A stretch of 64,000 nt of DNA from CAWBAT01 sp963810905 (GTDB taxonomy: Bacteria; Acidobacteriota; Terriglobia; Versatilivoradales; Versatilivoraceae): contig CAWEPG010000015.1 in assembly GCA_963810905.1 (NCBI GenBank), positions 62,001 to 126,000 on the forward strand, read 5' to 3'. The translations under genes were made by a program, and so were the position numbers. Below, in pieces: positions 1-7,897 of this stretch (its first letter is position 1; every line of letters starts with the position of its first letter). Under the pieces are notes generated by a model, which was not told the origin of the DNA, did not search any database, and worked only from the letters and a program-made list of their open reading frames with translations.

Positions 1-1142
1 AGATGGTTTGGGCGGCTCGTTGGGGCGCAGATACGGTCATGGATCTGTCGACCGGGCAAAATATTCACGAGACGCGCGAGTGGATCCTGCGGAACAGTCC
101 TGTTCCTATCGGGACGGTCCCGATCTACCAGGCCCTTGAAAAAGTGAATGGAAAGGCGGAAGAGCTGAGCTGGGAAATTTTTCGGGATACGCTTATCGAA
201 CAGGCTGAACAAGGAGTCGACTATTTCACGATCCATGCCGGGGTTCGTCTTCCTTATATTCCTCTGACAGCCAAACGGGTCACCGGCATCGTCTCACGGG
301 GTGGATCGATCCTGGCGAAATGGTGCCTGGCGCATCATCAAGAGAATTTCCTCTACACGCATTTCGAAGAAATCTGCGCCATCATGAAGGCTTACGATGT
401 CTCCTTTAGTCTCGGGGACGGGCTCAGGCCGGGGTCGATTGCGGACGCCAATGATGAAGCGCAGTTTGCAGAACTGGACACGCTGGGTGAACTGACAAAG
501 ATAGCCTGGAAACATGATGTGCAAACCATGATCGAAGGACCAGGCCATGTCCCGATGCATTTAATTCAGGAAAACATGACGAGACAGCTCGAAGTCTGCG
601 GTGAGGCTCCCTTCTACACCCTCGGGCCACTCACTACGGACATTGCCCCGGGATATGATCACATCACCAGTGCAATCGGGGCCGCCATGATTGGTTGGTA
701 TGGTACGGCCATGCTTTGTTATGTCACCCCGAAGGAGCATTTGGGACTCCCCAATCGCGAAGACGTCAAAGAAGGTGTGATTGCGTATAAGATCGCCGCG
801 CACGCATCCGATCTGGCAAAGGGTCATCCTGGAGCTCAGGCCAGGGATAATGCCCTTTCCATGGCCCGCTTTGAATTTCGCTGGGAAGACCAGTTTAATC
901 TTAGTCTCGATCCTGAGCGCGCCCGTGCCTTTCACGATGAAACCCTCCCCAGTGACGCCTCCAAAGTCGCCCACTTCTGCTCGATGTGCGGCCCGCATTT
1001 TTGCTCCATGAAGATCACGGAAGATGTCCGTGAATATGCCCGTCAACAGGGAATAAGCGCTGATGAAGCATTGCATGTTGGCATGGAAGACAAGTCTGCG
1101 GAGTTCCTCAATTCTGGCGGTCAGATCTATCCCAAAGTGTGA
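1..1142 (+). CDS. thiC: Phosphomethylpyrimidine synthase ThiC, 5' end outside window
   Basis: Radical-SAM enzyme that rearranges aminoimidazole ribotide to the hydroxymethylpyrimidine phosphate moiety of thiamine. The visible 379 residues are the C-terminal part. They include the family stretches GRxNIHETREWIL-like (GQNIHETREWIL), FTIHAGV, SRGGSI, EGPGHVPMH and TDIAPGYDH. The C-terminal cluster motif CxxCx4C (CSMCGPHFC, residues about 326-334 of the visible part) binds the 4Fe-4S cluster. The reading frame is open to the window edge and the first visible ATG is internal, so the N-terminal region is missing. The stop lies 1 nt before the start of the CRM-domain gene, which suggests co-transcription. 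Identification is by family signature and is very secure. Confidence 0.97.
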   Translation, partial: MVWAARWGADTVMDLSTGQNIHETREWILRNSPVPIGTVPIYQALEKVNGKAEELSWEIFRDTLIEQAEQGVDYFTIHAGVRLPYIPLTAKRVTGIVSRGGSILAKWCLAHHQENFLYTHFEEICAIMKAYDVSFSLGDGLRPGSIADANDEAQFAELDTLGELTKIAWKHDVQTMIEGPGHVPMHLIQENMTRQLEVCGEAPFYTLGPLTTDIAPGYDHITSAIGAAMIGWYGTAMLCYVTPKEHLGLPNREDVKEGVIAYKIAAHASDLAKGHPGAQARDNALSMARFEFRWEDQFNLSLDPERARAFHDETLPSDASKVAHFCSMCGPHFCSMKITEDVREYARQQGISADEALHVGMEDKSAEFLNSGGQIYPKV

Positions 1143-1143
1143 C

Positions 1144-1437
1144 ATGCTGAGCGCCTCCCAGAAAAAATATTTGAGAGGATTGGCTCATCACTTGAACCCC
1201 TCTGTCCGGGTGGGGAAAAAAGGTGTTGTAGATAGTCTGATACAATCCGTCGACAGCCAATTGAAGGCCCACGAACTTATCAAGGTAAAATTCGTCAATT
1301 GGAAAGACCAAAAGGATTCTTTGTCCGATCAGATCGCCACGCGAACCCTGAGTGAAAAGGTGGGAGAGGTCGGGAATATTACGATCTTCTATCGAGAGAA
1401 TTCCGATCCTGAGAAACGGAAAATTGTGATTCCCTGA
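1144..1437 (+). CDS. CRM-domain (YhbY-like) RNA-binding protein
   Basis: Small protein of about 97 residues made of one CRM/YhbY domain. It has the hallmark GxxG-type RNA-binding loop VRVGKKGVVDSL near residues 22-33 and the typical opening LSASQKKYLRGLAHHL. YhbY homologues associate with pre-50S ribosomal particles. The ATG at 1144 follows the thiC stop by 1 nt, so translation is probably coupled to thiC. An upstream in-frame start would only add thiC-overlapping residues with no family match. Function in ribosome assembly is inferred from the family. Confidence 0.88.
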   Translation: MLSASQKKYLRGLAHHLNPSVRVGKKGVVDSLIQSVDSQLKAHELIKVKFVNWKDQKDSLSDQIATRTLSEKVGEVGNITIFYRENSDPEKRKIVIP

Positions 1438-1856
1438 CAGCATCCACTCAGCGTACTACCAGGTGTCGGGAAAGCTCCGTGTCGTTACTCTCCATAATCA
1501 AAAACCGCTCTCATCGATAACACCTCTACGCCTAAGAACTCTGTTTCCCGCTGGGAAAAGACGGTGGCGCGGTGTCGATTTTACTTATAATATGTTAACG
1601 TGTTACTGGTTGGCCAAAGAGTAAACTCTCAAGAGCCAATGAAGGATTTGCAATCCCAAGTCTTCACATCTGCCACCGGCTCGCATTCCCTACGAGACTC
1701 TTGAATTTCGACGGAATCCATAGTTCAATGGTTATAAGGGCTTGACCTAGTCAGTGACTGATCTTCACTGAATCTTAAAGCAAAGATCTATAGTAGACCG
1801 TACGTCATCCAGAACGATGGCAGTAGAAAACAGCATCGAGAGCGTCCGCGAATATT
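1438..1856. other. Non-coding gap after the thiC operon
   Basis: About 420 bases with no supportable gene. It must hold the promoter of the downstream secreted-protein gene. A TATAAT hexamer stands at 1586-1591 but has no good -35 partner at 16-18 nt, so no promoter is called. No hairpin with a T-tract was seen after the CRM-domain gene. Confidence 0.4.
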
Positions 1857-3596
1857 ATGGCTTCAGATATTCGTAACAAAGTTGGCTACAGCAATCTTTT
1901 CCTATTGCACAGATTGAGTTCTTTTTTCAAATCTGGTTACCTTCTATGCGGAAAGAGCGTTACTGCCTGGATTTTCACGCTCGCATTCATTCCATTCCTC
2001 TCATCGCAATACGCGCTAGGAAGTGAAACCATTCCCTGCATCATTAAGAGCGCAGAACAACGCACTAACCTCGGTGTTAATAACTTTGAGTCTATCGAGG
2101 CTGCTGTTTCCTTATTATTGTTTGATAACACTGGAAGGCGGATGGCCGAACGCGCCATTAAGGTACCTCCTAACGGCTATTACCCTGTAAGTGACGTGAT
2201 CTCTTTTATCCTAGGTATTCCTCAGGTAGACCCCTTTGAAGGCTATCTTCAATTGAACTCCAATTCAAGAATTTCGGCTTTTGCCTCACAGATTGACAAC
2301 CGCAACAATGAGCCTCGCTTTATCCCATCCGTCAGGGTAGGATCGAATCATCTCTACATTCCCCAGATCACTTCGTTGGGGTCGTTGAAAACGTTTCTAG
2401 CCGTCGTCAATTTGAGCGATACTGCAGGTCAAATCCGGTTGATCTTCCGCGGTCCTTCCGGCCAGGTCTTTTTGACAACACAAAGAGATTTGGCAGCCCA
2501 TTCTCAATGGATTGCCGAGGACCTTTACGGAGAACTGGCCGTTCCGGATCAAGAAGGTGCTTTGGAAATCGAGTCAGCAACCGGAACCCTGCTGGCAGCC
2601 GTTGCGCGCTTGATCTCCACGGACGGACAAGTTCAGACAGTTCTTGTTCCGACATTCGACCTGAATGGAGCGGCAGAACGACTTAGTGTCCCCTACGTTT
2701 TTACAGAGACAAGTGAGGTCCTTCGAATACTCCTCCTTAACCCTGCAGACCCGGACGTGCCTGTACGTCTTCAAGCCTTTGATTCGAATGGAAAGCTTGT
2801 TAATTCTATTACAGGGACCGTTCCTTCAAATGCAACCGTTTGGTTCAGCCAGGAGGAAATCTTCCCTGCAAAGATAACCACGGCACGATATGGCTTGATC
2901 CAGCTCACTTCTGACCAGCCCCTGCTCGGCATCGCTGTCACAACTGTGGTGTCGACAGGAAACAAGAATTACGTCCCCTTTGTCCCAGAGGGTTCTCCGG
3001 AGTTGCTCATTCCTGCGGCGATCCAGGTGCCTCCGTTTTTCTCACGTTTGCTAGTTGTAAATTTTTCAGGTTCCCCAGCACAGATTCGCATGCAAGTAAG
3101 GAACTCAGCGGGTGGTCCTGTCGGAAGCGTATTCGACTCAACTCTTCCCGGGCTAGGGGCACTCAAGCTCGACGAAGTCCTTCCCGCTCTTTCGATTCGC
3201 GATCGGTTCTTCGGTCCTCTATCTATCAGTTCCCTGCTAGGGCAACCGATTGCGGCACTTTCCCAAATCTCAACTTCGCCGGGATGGGCAGGCGGAGGTC
3301 TTTCGACTTTAGATAGTCGTCCAGTCACTCGTAAGAAAGTCGGAGAATCCTTCACCTTGAGCTGGAACTATGGTCCACAGGAGATTTCAGGAATCCAGGA
3401 GTTTCGCGTCTATCGGGCCAAGAGAGAGGATCGGATCTTCAAACGAATTACGACAGTCCCCCCCACGGAATTAGAGTACAAGACCGAATCTCCGGAACCG
3501 GGAGAGCATTGTTATATCGTGAAGGCTTTCGACGGTGTTAAGGAATCCCTTCCAAGTAACGAGGTGATTGTAGCTGTGGATTTGACAGGGAATTAG
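1857..3596 (+). CDS. Secreted protein with four repeated beta modules and a C-terminal fibronectin-like domain
   Basis: No named family was recognised. The 579-residue protein has a hydrophobic segment at about 35-55 (TAWIFTLAFIPFLSSQYALG) that fits a long signal peptide or anchor. Four degenerate modules follow at about 75-150, 183-255, 290-365 and 399-470. Each has an N-x-S/F opening, a strand pattern LxxFxxxG, and a closing strand pair of the type xGxLxLxSxxxLxAxAxxI (for example EGYLQLNSNSRISAFA and FGPLSISSLLGQPIAA). Residues 495-575 resemble a fibronectin type III domain (LSWNY, FRVYRAK, YIVKAFDG). A role in adhesion or envelope architecture is inference only. The gene converges on pduT. 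The ATG at 1857 is the only ATG before the hydrophobic segment. Confidence 0.75.
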   Translation: MASDIRNKVGYSNLFLLHRLSSFFKSGYLLCGKSVTAWIFTLAFIPFLSSQYALGSETIPCIIKSAEQRTNLGVNNFESIEAAVSLLLFDNTGRRMAERAIKVPPNGYYPVSDVISFILGIPQVDPFEGYLQLNSNSRISAFASQIDNRNNEPRFIPSVRVGSNHLYIPQITSLGSLKTFLAVVNLSDTAGQIRLIFRGPSGQVFLTTQRDLAAHSQWIAEDLYGELAVPDQEGALEIESATGTLLAAVARLISTDGQVQTVLVPTFDLNGAAERLSVPYVFTETSEVLRILLLNPADPDVPVRLQAFDSNGKLVNSITGTVPSNATVWFSQEEIFPAKITTARYGLIQLTSDQPLLGIAVTTVVSTGNKNYVPFVPEGSPELLIPAAIQVPPFFSRLLVVNFSGSPAQIRMQVRNSAGGPVGSVFDSTLPGLGALKLDEVLPALSIRDRFFGPLSISSLLGQPIAALSQISTSPGWAGGGLSTLDSRPVTRKKVGESFTLSWNYGPQEISGIQEFRVYRAKREDRIFKRITTVPPTELEYKTESPEPGEHCYIVKAFDGVKESLPSNEVIVAVDLTGN

Positions 3597-3745
3597 TTCT
3601 TTTGCCCTCAAAGTGTTGGCAGTTAAGACGAAGACCCTTTCGAGTTTGTGTGGGAAAAGCTGCTTGAAACTGGGACATAGTAGTTGTCAATCTCGGGTTT
3701 TGCATAACACCGAAGAACTCACCACTCGAATTCCTTGTGTCGAAT

Positions 3746-3766
3746 AACCTTTTACCCGAAAAGGTT
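3746..3766. terminator. Perfect inverted repeat between convergent genes
   Basis: AACCTTTT at 3746-3753 pairs with AAAAGGTT at 3759-3766 around a 5-nt loop. It lies between the convergent secreted-protein gene and pduT, where a bidirectional terminator would be expected. No T-tract follows on either strand and the stem is AT-rich, so the call is weak. Confidence 0.3.
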
Positions 3767-3784
3767 GAAAGACTGACATCAATA

Positions 3785-4345
3785 TCAGATAAACTCTCCA
3801 AACAACTCGCGCCGGGGAGCTGGAATTACAATGCGGCTGACAAGCATTCCTTCATCCGATGCCGCTTTCGAACCGGCCGCCACCGCTGCTTCAACGCTGG
3901 CCACATCCCCCGTTAACAGAAGAAATCCCTTCCCTCCGACCGCCATGGCGAGATGAACGCGAAACAGTGTGATCTGAGCGCTTTTGACGGCTGCGTCAGC
4001 AGCATCAATGATGCTCGAAGCAGAAAAGGTCTCAATAATCCCGAGAGCTTCTTGCTCCTCGGGCTTCAAGTCAACCGCATTGTAAATGGCTGGAAAAATT
4101 GCAGGATGCACTCCGGATATGACCCGCTGCTCAATCAACGCCCCGGTTGACTGTTCCACCCCGGCATTCACACTTGCCGTTACGGCAGCCGTATCTCCGG
4201 CAACAACAACGAGGTACTTACCAGAACAGATCGTACGGGCCAACAGCAACTTGACGTTTGCCGCTTTGAGCATGACATCCTGGACCTGATACCCTATGCC
4301 GATGCTGGTCAACTCCATCAGTCCGATCGTATCAATTGAATTCAT
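3785..4345 (-). CDS. pduT: Tandem-BMC microcompartment shell protein, PduT type
   Basis: Shell protein with two fused BMC domains (about residues 5-85 and 98-180), as in trimeric BMC-T proteins. It aligns along its length with PduT: ELTSIGIGYQVQDVMLKAAN, then LLARTICSGK, IIETFSASSIIDAADAA, VHLAMAVGGKG and a closing VIPAPRRELF. The cysteine in ARTICSGK (Cys40) stands where PduT Cys38 coordinates a 4Fe-4S cluster at the trimer pore (family knowledge), so an electron conduit through a shell is likely. It lies 66 nt downstream of pduS on the same strand, keeping the pduS-pduT order of enterobacteria. No other shell or enzyme gene of a microcompartment is in the window. Confidence 0.92.
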   Translation of the reverse strand: MNSIDTIGLMELTSIGIGYQVQDVMLKAANVKLLLARTICSGKYLVVVAGDTAAVTASVNAGVEQSTGALIEQRVISGVHPAIFPAIYNAVDLKPEEQEALGIIETFSASSIIDAADAAVKSAQITLFRVHLAMAVGGKGFLLLTGDVASVEAAVAAGSKAASDEGMLVSRIVIPAPRRELFGEFI

Positions 4346-4411
4346 AGGTTACGTTTTGTCCTCTATCGAGCTGCAATGGTGAAGAATCTGGGTTCGTTGG
4401 GGTCTAGCGGT

Positions 4412-5704
4412 TCATGCTTCGATGACAACACTGCCATCCACTCTTTGCACCCGCCCGGAAATACTGGCGTGGATGTTGGCGCCCAGTTTCCCTTCTGGAG
4501 GTGCGCCGATCCGGTCTCCCTCGAGCACCTTTTCCCCTACTTTGACGGTAGGGGTACAGGCCGCCCCTGTATGCTGCTTCAGAGGAATGGCAACACTTTT
4601 AGGAATCAATGGGACATCGACGAGCGGACCAATATTTCGAAATCCGGCTAAGCCTAATTTGTTAATCAATCGGCGGATGGGGGTGCGCCGGTCCGGAAAA
4701 AGTGGGTGCGGATGAATGTCCTCTGCATTCCCCGTCCATCCCAGCTTTCGTTCCCTGGCGATGGGTTTGTCATGGGCGCAGACATCTTTCGGGTCAAGGT
4801 CTTCTGGACATGAAATCAAACTGCACAAGTTACATTCACAGCAGTACAAAGTACCCGAGATCATGCGATCCTTCTCTGGCGCAAAGCCGAGGGCCCGCAT
4901 CGCCTTGTGAGGTTCGATGGGGTGCCCGAGTAGATAACGGGGGCAGAGTTCGGTGCAGAAATTGCACTGGTCACAGGCCGATTTTCCAATCCGATCGACA
5001 TGAATCCATTCGCGCCGGTAGCGGCCGATCAACGGATGCTGACTGGGCAGAACGAACAGCCCACCCGTGGTCTTCGTCACGGGTTCTTCTAGATTTGGCG
5101 CGAGCTTCCCCATCATGGTTCCACCCATAAGCACCTCAAACTGAGGCACTGTTGCTCCGCCTGCAGCCGCTATGACCTCTCGGATCGACGTTCCAACGGG
5201 TATTCTCAACGTAATCGGATTTTCGACGGCCCCAGCAATGGTCAAGTATTTGTGCGTGACCGGTTGCCCGGAGCCAACATTGACCAGCGTTTCCACATTG
5301 CATACCACCGCTCCAACGTCCAAAGGCAATCCACCCGGTGGGATCACGCGGCCAGTGGCATCGTAAACCAGAATGAATTCGTCGCCGGCAGGGTAGGTGT
5401 CGGTAAGAGGAAGGATTTCAACACCAGCGGGCAATTGCGGCTCGAGGGCATGAATCACGGCTTCATATTTTCCTTTGACGCCGATAATCCCTTTTTTTGC
5501 CCCCACCCGCTCCATGCAGAGGCGCAGCCCCTTGAACATGTCCTGGGCTCGGTGAATGAGTAATTCTTTGTCTTTATGAAGCAGCGGTTCACACTCAGCC
5601 GCATTTACAAGAAAGACTTCTGCCTTGGAGTTCATCTTCACTGAGGTTGGAAAACCGGCGCCTCCGGCACCCACAACTCCACATTCTGCAATCAAATCAC
5701 TCAC
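4412..5704 (-). CDS. pduS: PduS-type corrin reductase (RnfC-like flavin/Fe-S protein)
   Basis: 430-residue flavin and Fe-S protein related to RnfC and to PduS, the cobalamin reductase of 1,2-propanediol microcompartments. A glycine-rich NADH/FMN-binding start (VVGAGGAGFPTSVK, residues 10-23) leads to the RnfC core. Then come two 4Fe-4S motifs, at Cys244/247/250/254 (CDQCNFCTELCP) and Cys288/291/294/299 (CCECNLCSLISCP). A C-terminal lipoyl-like region around 380-428 follows (VKVGEKVLEGDRIG). It heads a two-gene minus-strand unit with pduT, the proposed electron partner in the shell. Its substrate here is unknown, because no diol dehydratase or cobalamin gene is adjacent. Confidence 0.9.
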   Translation of the reverse strand: MSDLIAECGVVGAGGAGFPTSVKMNSKAEVFLVNAAECEPLLHKDKELLIHRAQDMFKGLRLCMERVGAKKGIIGVKGKYEAVIHALEPQLPAGVEILPLTDTYPAGDEFILVYDATGRVIPPGGLPLDVGAVVCNVETLVNVGSGQPVTHKYLTIAGAVENPITLRIPVGTSIREVIAAAGGATVPQFEVLMGGTMMGKLAPNLEEPVTKTTGGLFVLPSQHPLIGRYRREWIHVDRIGKSACDQCNFCTELCPRYLLGHPIEPHKAMRALGFAPEKDRMISGTLYCCECNLCSLISCPEDLDPKDVCAHDKPIARERKLGWTGNAEDIHPHPLFPDRRTPIRRLINKLGLAGFRNIGPLVDVPLIPKSVAIPLKQHTGAACTPTVKVGEKVLEGDRIGAPPEGKLGANIHASISGRVQRVDGSVVIEA

Positions 5705-5860
5705 TGAATCTCCCTCGAAACTTGATCATACAAGATAGATGATCCGAAACCGTTTATACAATAACATCGAACGGGACGAGCACCAAGAATTGTCCACGAT
5801 AAATCTCGAGCGGTTTTCGTTCTCTCTTTCCTACCATCACTTAATTAAGATTTCCGTGGC

Positions 5861-6107
5861 GACAGGCGTCCACGCCTGTCGTCGCTTGCGCTGTGATATT
5901 CAAGCCGGGCCCATTGGCCCGGAATTGGACAGGCCAGGAGGCCTGTCTCTGGAGAATGCACATTTTTCGAGAAGTGCAGCGGCTGGATGCCGCTGCTTCA
6001 CCTGAGTGCCGTGTAAGGGCGATAGATTTTTAGCCCAGGGCCCGGCTGGAAGCGGCCTCGTGCCGCTTCATAAATGTCCAAACCCCAGGGACAGGCCGGA
6101 GGCTGTC
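5861..6107. repeat. Cluster of seven short palindromes in an intergenic gap
   Basis: The gap 5705-6253 has no gene but is packed with short hairpins. The stems are GACAGGCG/CGCCTGTC (5861-5880), CCGGGCC/GGCCCGG (5905-5922), GACAGGCC/GGCCTGTC (5928-5947), GCAGCGGC/GCCGCTGC (5976-5996), AAGCGGC/GCCGCTT (6050-6068) and an imperfect GACAG/CTGTC unit (6090-6107). A seventh, ACAGGCG/CGCCTGT, lies just beyond at 6128-6145. Stems are 7-8 bp and loops 4-5 nt. Related units occur at 7831, 20296 and 35641 and inside both kinase genes, so this is a dispersed family similar in style to REP elements. There are no constant direct repeats with unique spacers, so it is not CRISPR. Confidence 0.8.
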
Positions 6108-6253
6108 TCTACCGTATTTCTGTAGCGACAGGCGCCCACGCCTGTTGTGGCGGGCGCAATGGCAGTCGTTCGTTTCGAACATCCTTGTTCAAAGAACTCT
6201 TAGACTCTATAATTCCGCTACTTCAATCCGTTTAGGGGTTGGGAGGATACATC

Positions 6254-7825
6254 ATGGAAGTTCCATTAACTCCGCTGGAGTTTGCACGCCGGGCACGCAA
6301 ACTCTATTCAGACCGAGAGGCATTAGTAGACGGAGCTCTACGACTGAGTTACGGTCACTTTTTCGAACGGTGTGATCGCTGGTCCTCGGCTCTGCAACAG
6401 TTGGGAGTTCAGCAGGGAGACCGAATCGCCTATATTGCCCCCAATACCCACGCCCAACTGGAATCCTTCTATGCGGTGCCCCAGATCGGGGCTGTATTGG
6501 TGCCCATCAATTACAGGCTGATCTCCAGCGATTTCGCTTACATCTTGAATCACAGTGGCGCTCGAGTGGTTTGTGTTCACTCAGATTATCTGGAAGAAGT
6601 TGATCAGATACGCGCCATGGTCCCCAAGGTCGAGCATTTTGTGGCCCTGGAGAATCCGACCGACGGCTGGCACGATTACGAAGCTTTACTTGCATCTTCA
6701 TCCTCCCAGTATCGTGCTCCATCGATGCAAGAAGGAGATCTGCTGTCCATCAACTATACGAGTGGGACAACAGCCACGCCCAAGGGCGTCATGATCACCC
6801 ACCGAAACGCTTATATCAATATCGTGGGAACCTTGATTCATTTTCCGATGAGCCCAGCCGATCGTTACCTTTGGACTGTGCCGATGTTTCACGCCAATGG
6901 CTGGACCTTTGTCTGGACTGTAACAGCAGTTGGGGGAACTCATATTTGCCTCAGAAAAGTGGAGCCGGACGCGGTATTCCAAAAAATCAGGCAGGAATCC
7001 ATCACTGTACTTTGCGCTGCCCCAACGGTTCTGATCAGCATGGGGAATGCCCCGCAGGAAAAGCAACAGGACCTCCCACGGGGCGTGCGCGTGATAACGG
7101 CCGGAGCGCCCCCGGCTGCAGCGACCATTGAACGCATCGAAGAAACCCTGGGTTGGGAAGTAACTCAGTTCTACGGCTTGACTGAAACCTCTCCGTTCAT
7201 CACGATCTGTGAACCTCGACCTGAACATCGACTACTCCCGCTGGAGAAAAGGGTACTCCTGAAAGCCAGGCAAGGCGTCGAACTGATCCCTTCCGGAGAC
7301 TTGCGTGTCGTGGACGAAACGGGGAATGATGTTGCCCATGATGGAGAGTCGATTGGAGAAATTGTTGCCCAGGGAAACGCCGTGATGAAAGGGTATTATC
7401 TCGATGAGGAAGGAACCGCTGCAGCAATACGCAGGGGATGGTTTCACTCCGGGGACGCCGCGGTGGTTCACCCGGATGGTTATGTGGAGATCCGCGATCG
7501 TATTAAAGATGTCATTATTTCCGGCGGTGAAAATATTTCTTCGGTGGAAGTAGAAGGTGTTCTGCTGCGTCATCCCGCTATTCTGGAAGTAGCGGTGGTT
7601 GGTTTGCCCCATGAAAAATGGGGTGAGGCGCCCCATGCCTTCATTGTCTTGAAGCCTGGAGCATCCGTGACTGAGTCTGACGTGGAAGAATTTGCCCGAG
7701 CCCACATGGCCCACTTTAAAGCTCCCAAAGGAGTAACCTTCTTGGCTGAATTACCCAAAACAGCTACAGGCAAGATTCAGAAATACCTGCTCCGTGGGGG
7801 CCGTCCGGCTATTGCAAAGCAATAA
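6254..7825 (+). CDS. Acyl-CoA synthetase (AMP-forming ligase)
   Basis: Activates a carboxylic acid to its acyl-CoA through an acyl-adenylate. The roughly 523-residue protein shows all ANL-superfamily signatures: the P-loop-like YTSGTTATPKGVMITH, the adenine-binding QFYGLTETSP, the GWFHSGDAAVVHPDGY motif, IKDVIISGGENIS at the hinge, and the C-terminal catalytic lysine motif PKTATGKIQK. Its overall layout fits the fatty-acyl/medium-chain group. The exact substrate cannot be read from sequence. The ATG at 6254 is preferred because GGAGG sits 7-8 nt upstream; a GTG-type extension five codons earlier is less likely. It is followed by a palindromic element and then a permease. Confidence 0.93.
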   Translation: MEVPLTPLEFARRARKLYSDREALVDGALRLSYGHFFERCDRWSSALQQLGVQQGDRIAYIAPNTHAQLESFYAVPQIGAVLVPINYRLISSDFAYILNHSGARVVCVHSDYLEEVDQIRAMVPKVEHFVALENPTDGWHDYEALLASSSSQYRAPSMQEGDLLSINYTSGTTATPKGVMITHRNAYINIVGTLIHFPMSPADRYLWTVPMFHANGWTFVWTVTAVGGTHICLRKVEPDAVFQKIRQESITVLCAAPTVLISMGNAPQEKQQDLPRGVRVITAGAPPAAATIERIEETLGWEVTQFYGLTETSPFITICEPRPEHRLLPLEKRVLLKARQGVELIPSGDLRVVDETGNDVAHDGESIGEIVAQGNAVMKGYYLDEEGTAAAIRRGWFHSGDAAVVHPDGYVEIRDRIKDVIISGGENISSVEVEGVLLRHPAILEVAVVGLPHEKWGEAPHAFIVLKPGASVTESDVEEFARAHMAHFKAPKGVTFLAELPKTATGKIQKYLLRGGRPAIAKQ

Positions 7826-7830
7826 TAGTT

Positions 7831-7883
7831 GTAGCCGGGGCCGCTGGCCCCGCAATGGGACAGGCCGGGAGGCCTGTCGCTAC
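7831..7883. repeat. Palindromic element: outer stem enclosing two hairpins
   Basis: Outer stem GTAGC (7831-7835) with GCTAC (7879-7883) encloses hairpin CGGGGCC-GCT-GGCCCCG (7836-7852) and hairpin GACAGGCC-GGGA-GGCCTGTC (7859-7878). This is the clearest intergenic copy of the dispersed family. It has the same three-way-junction layout as the copies inside the two kinase genes. It lies 6 nt after the ligase stop. Confidence 0.8.
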
Positions 7884-7897
7884 CATGAAGAGATGCC

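Noticed and set aside
561..1145. Minus-strand open frame of 194 codons opposite thiC
   Set aside because: Fully antisense to the conserved ThiC C-terminus; no binding site or domain.
5861..6145. CRISPR array
   Set aside because: Units are palindromes with differing sequences and irregular spacing, with no constant direct repeat, no unique spacers and no cas gene.
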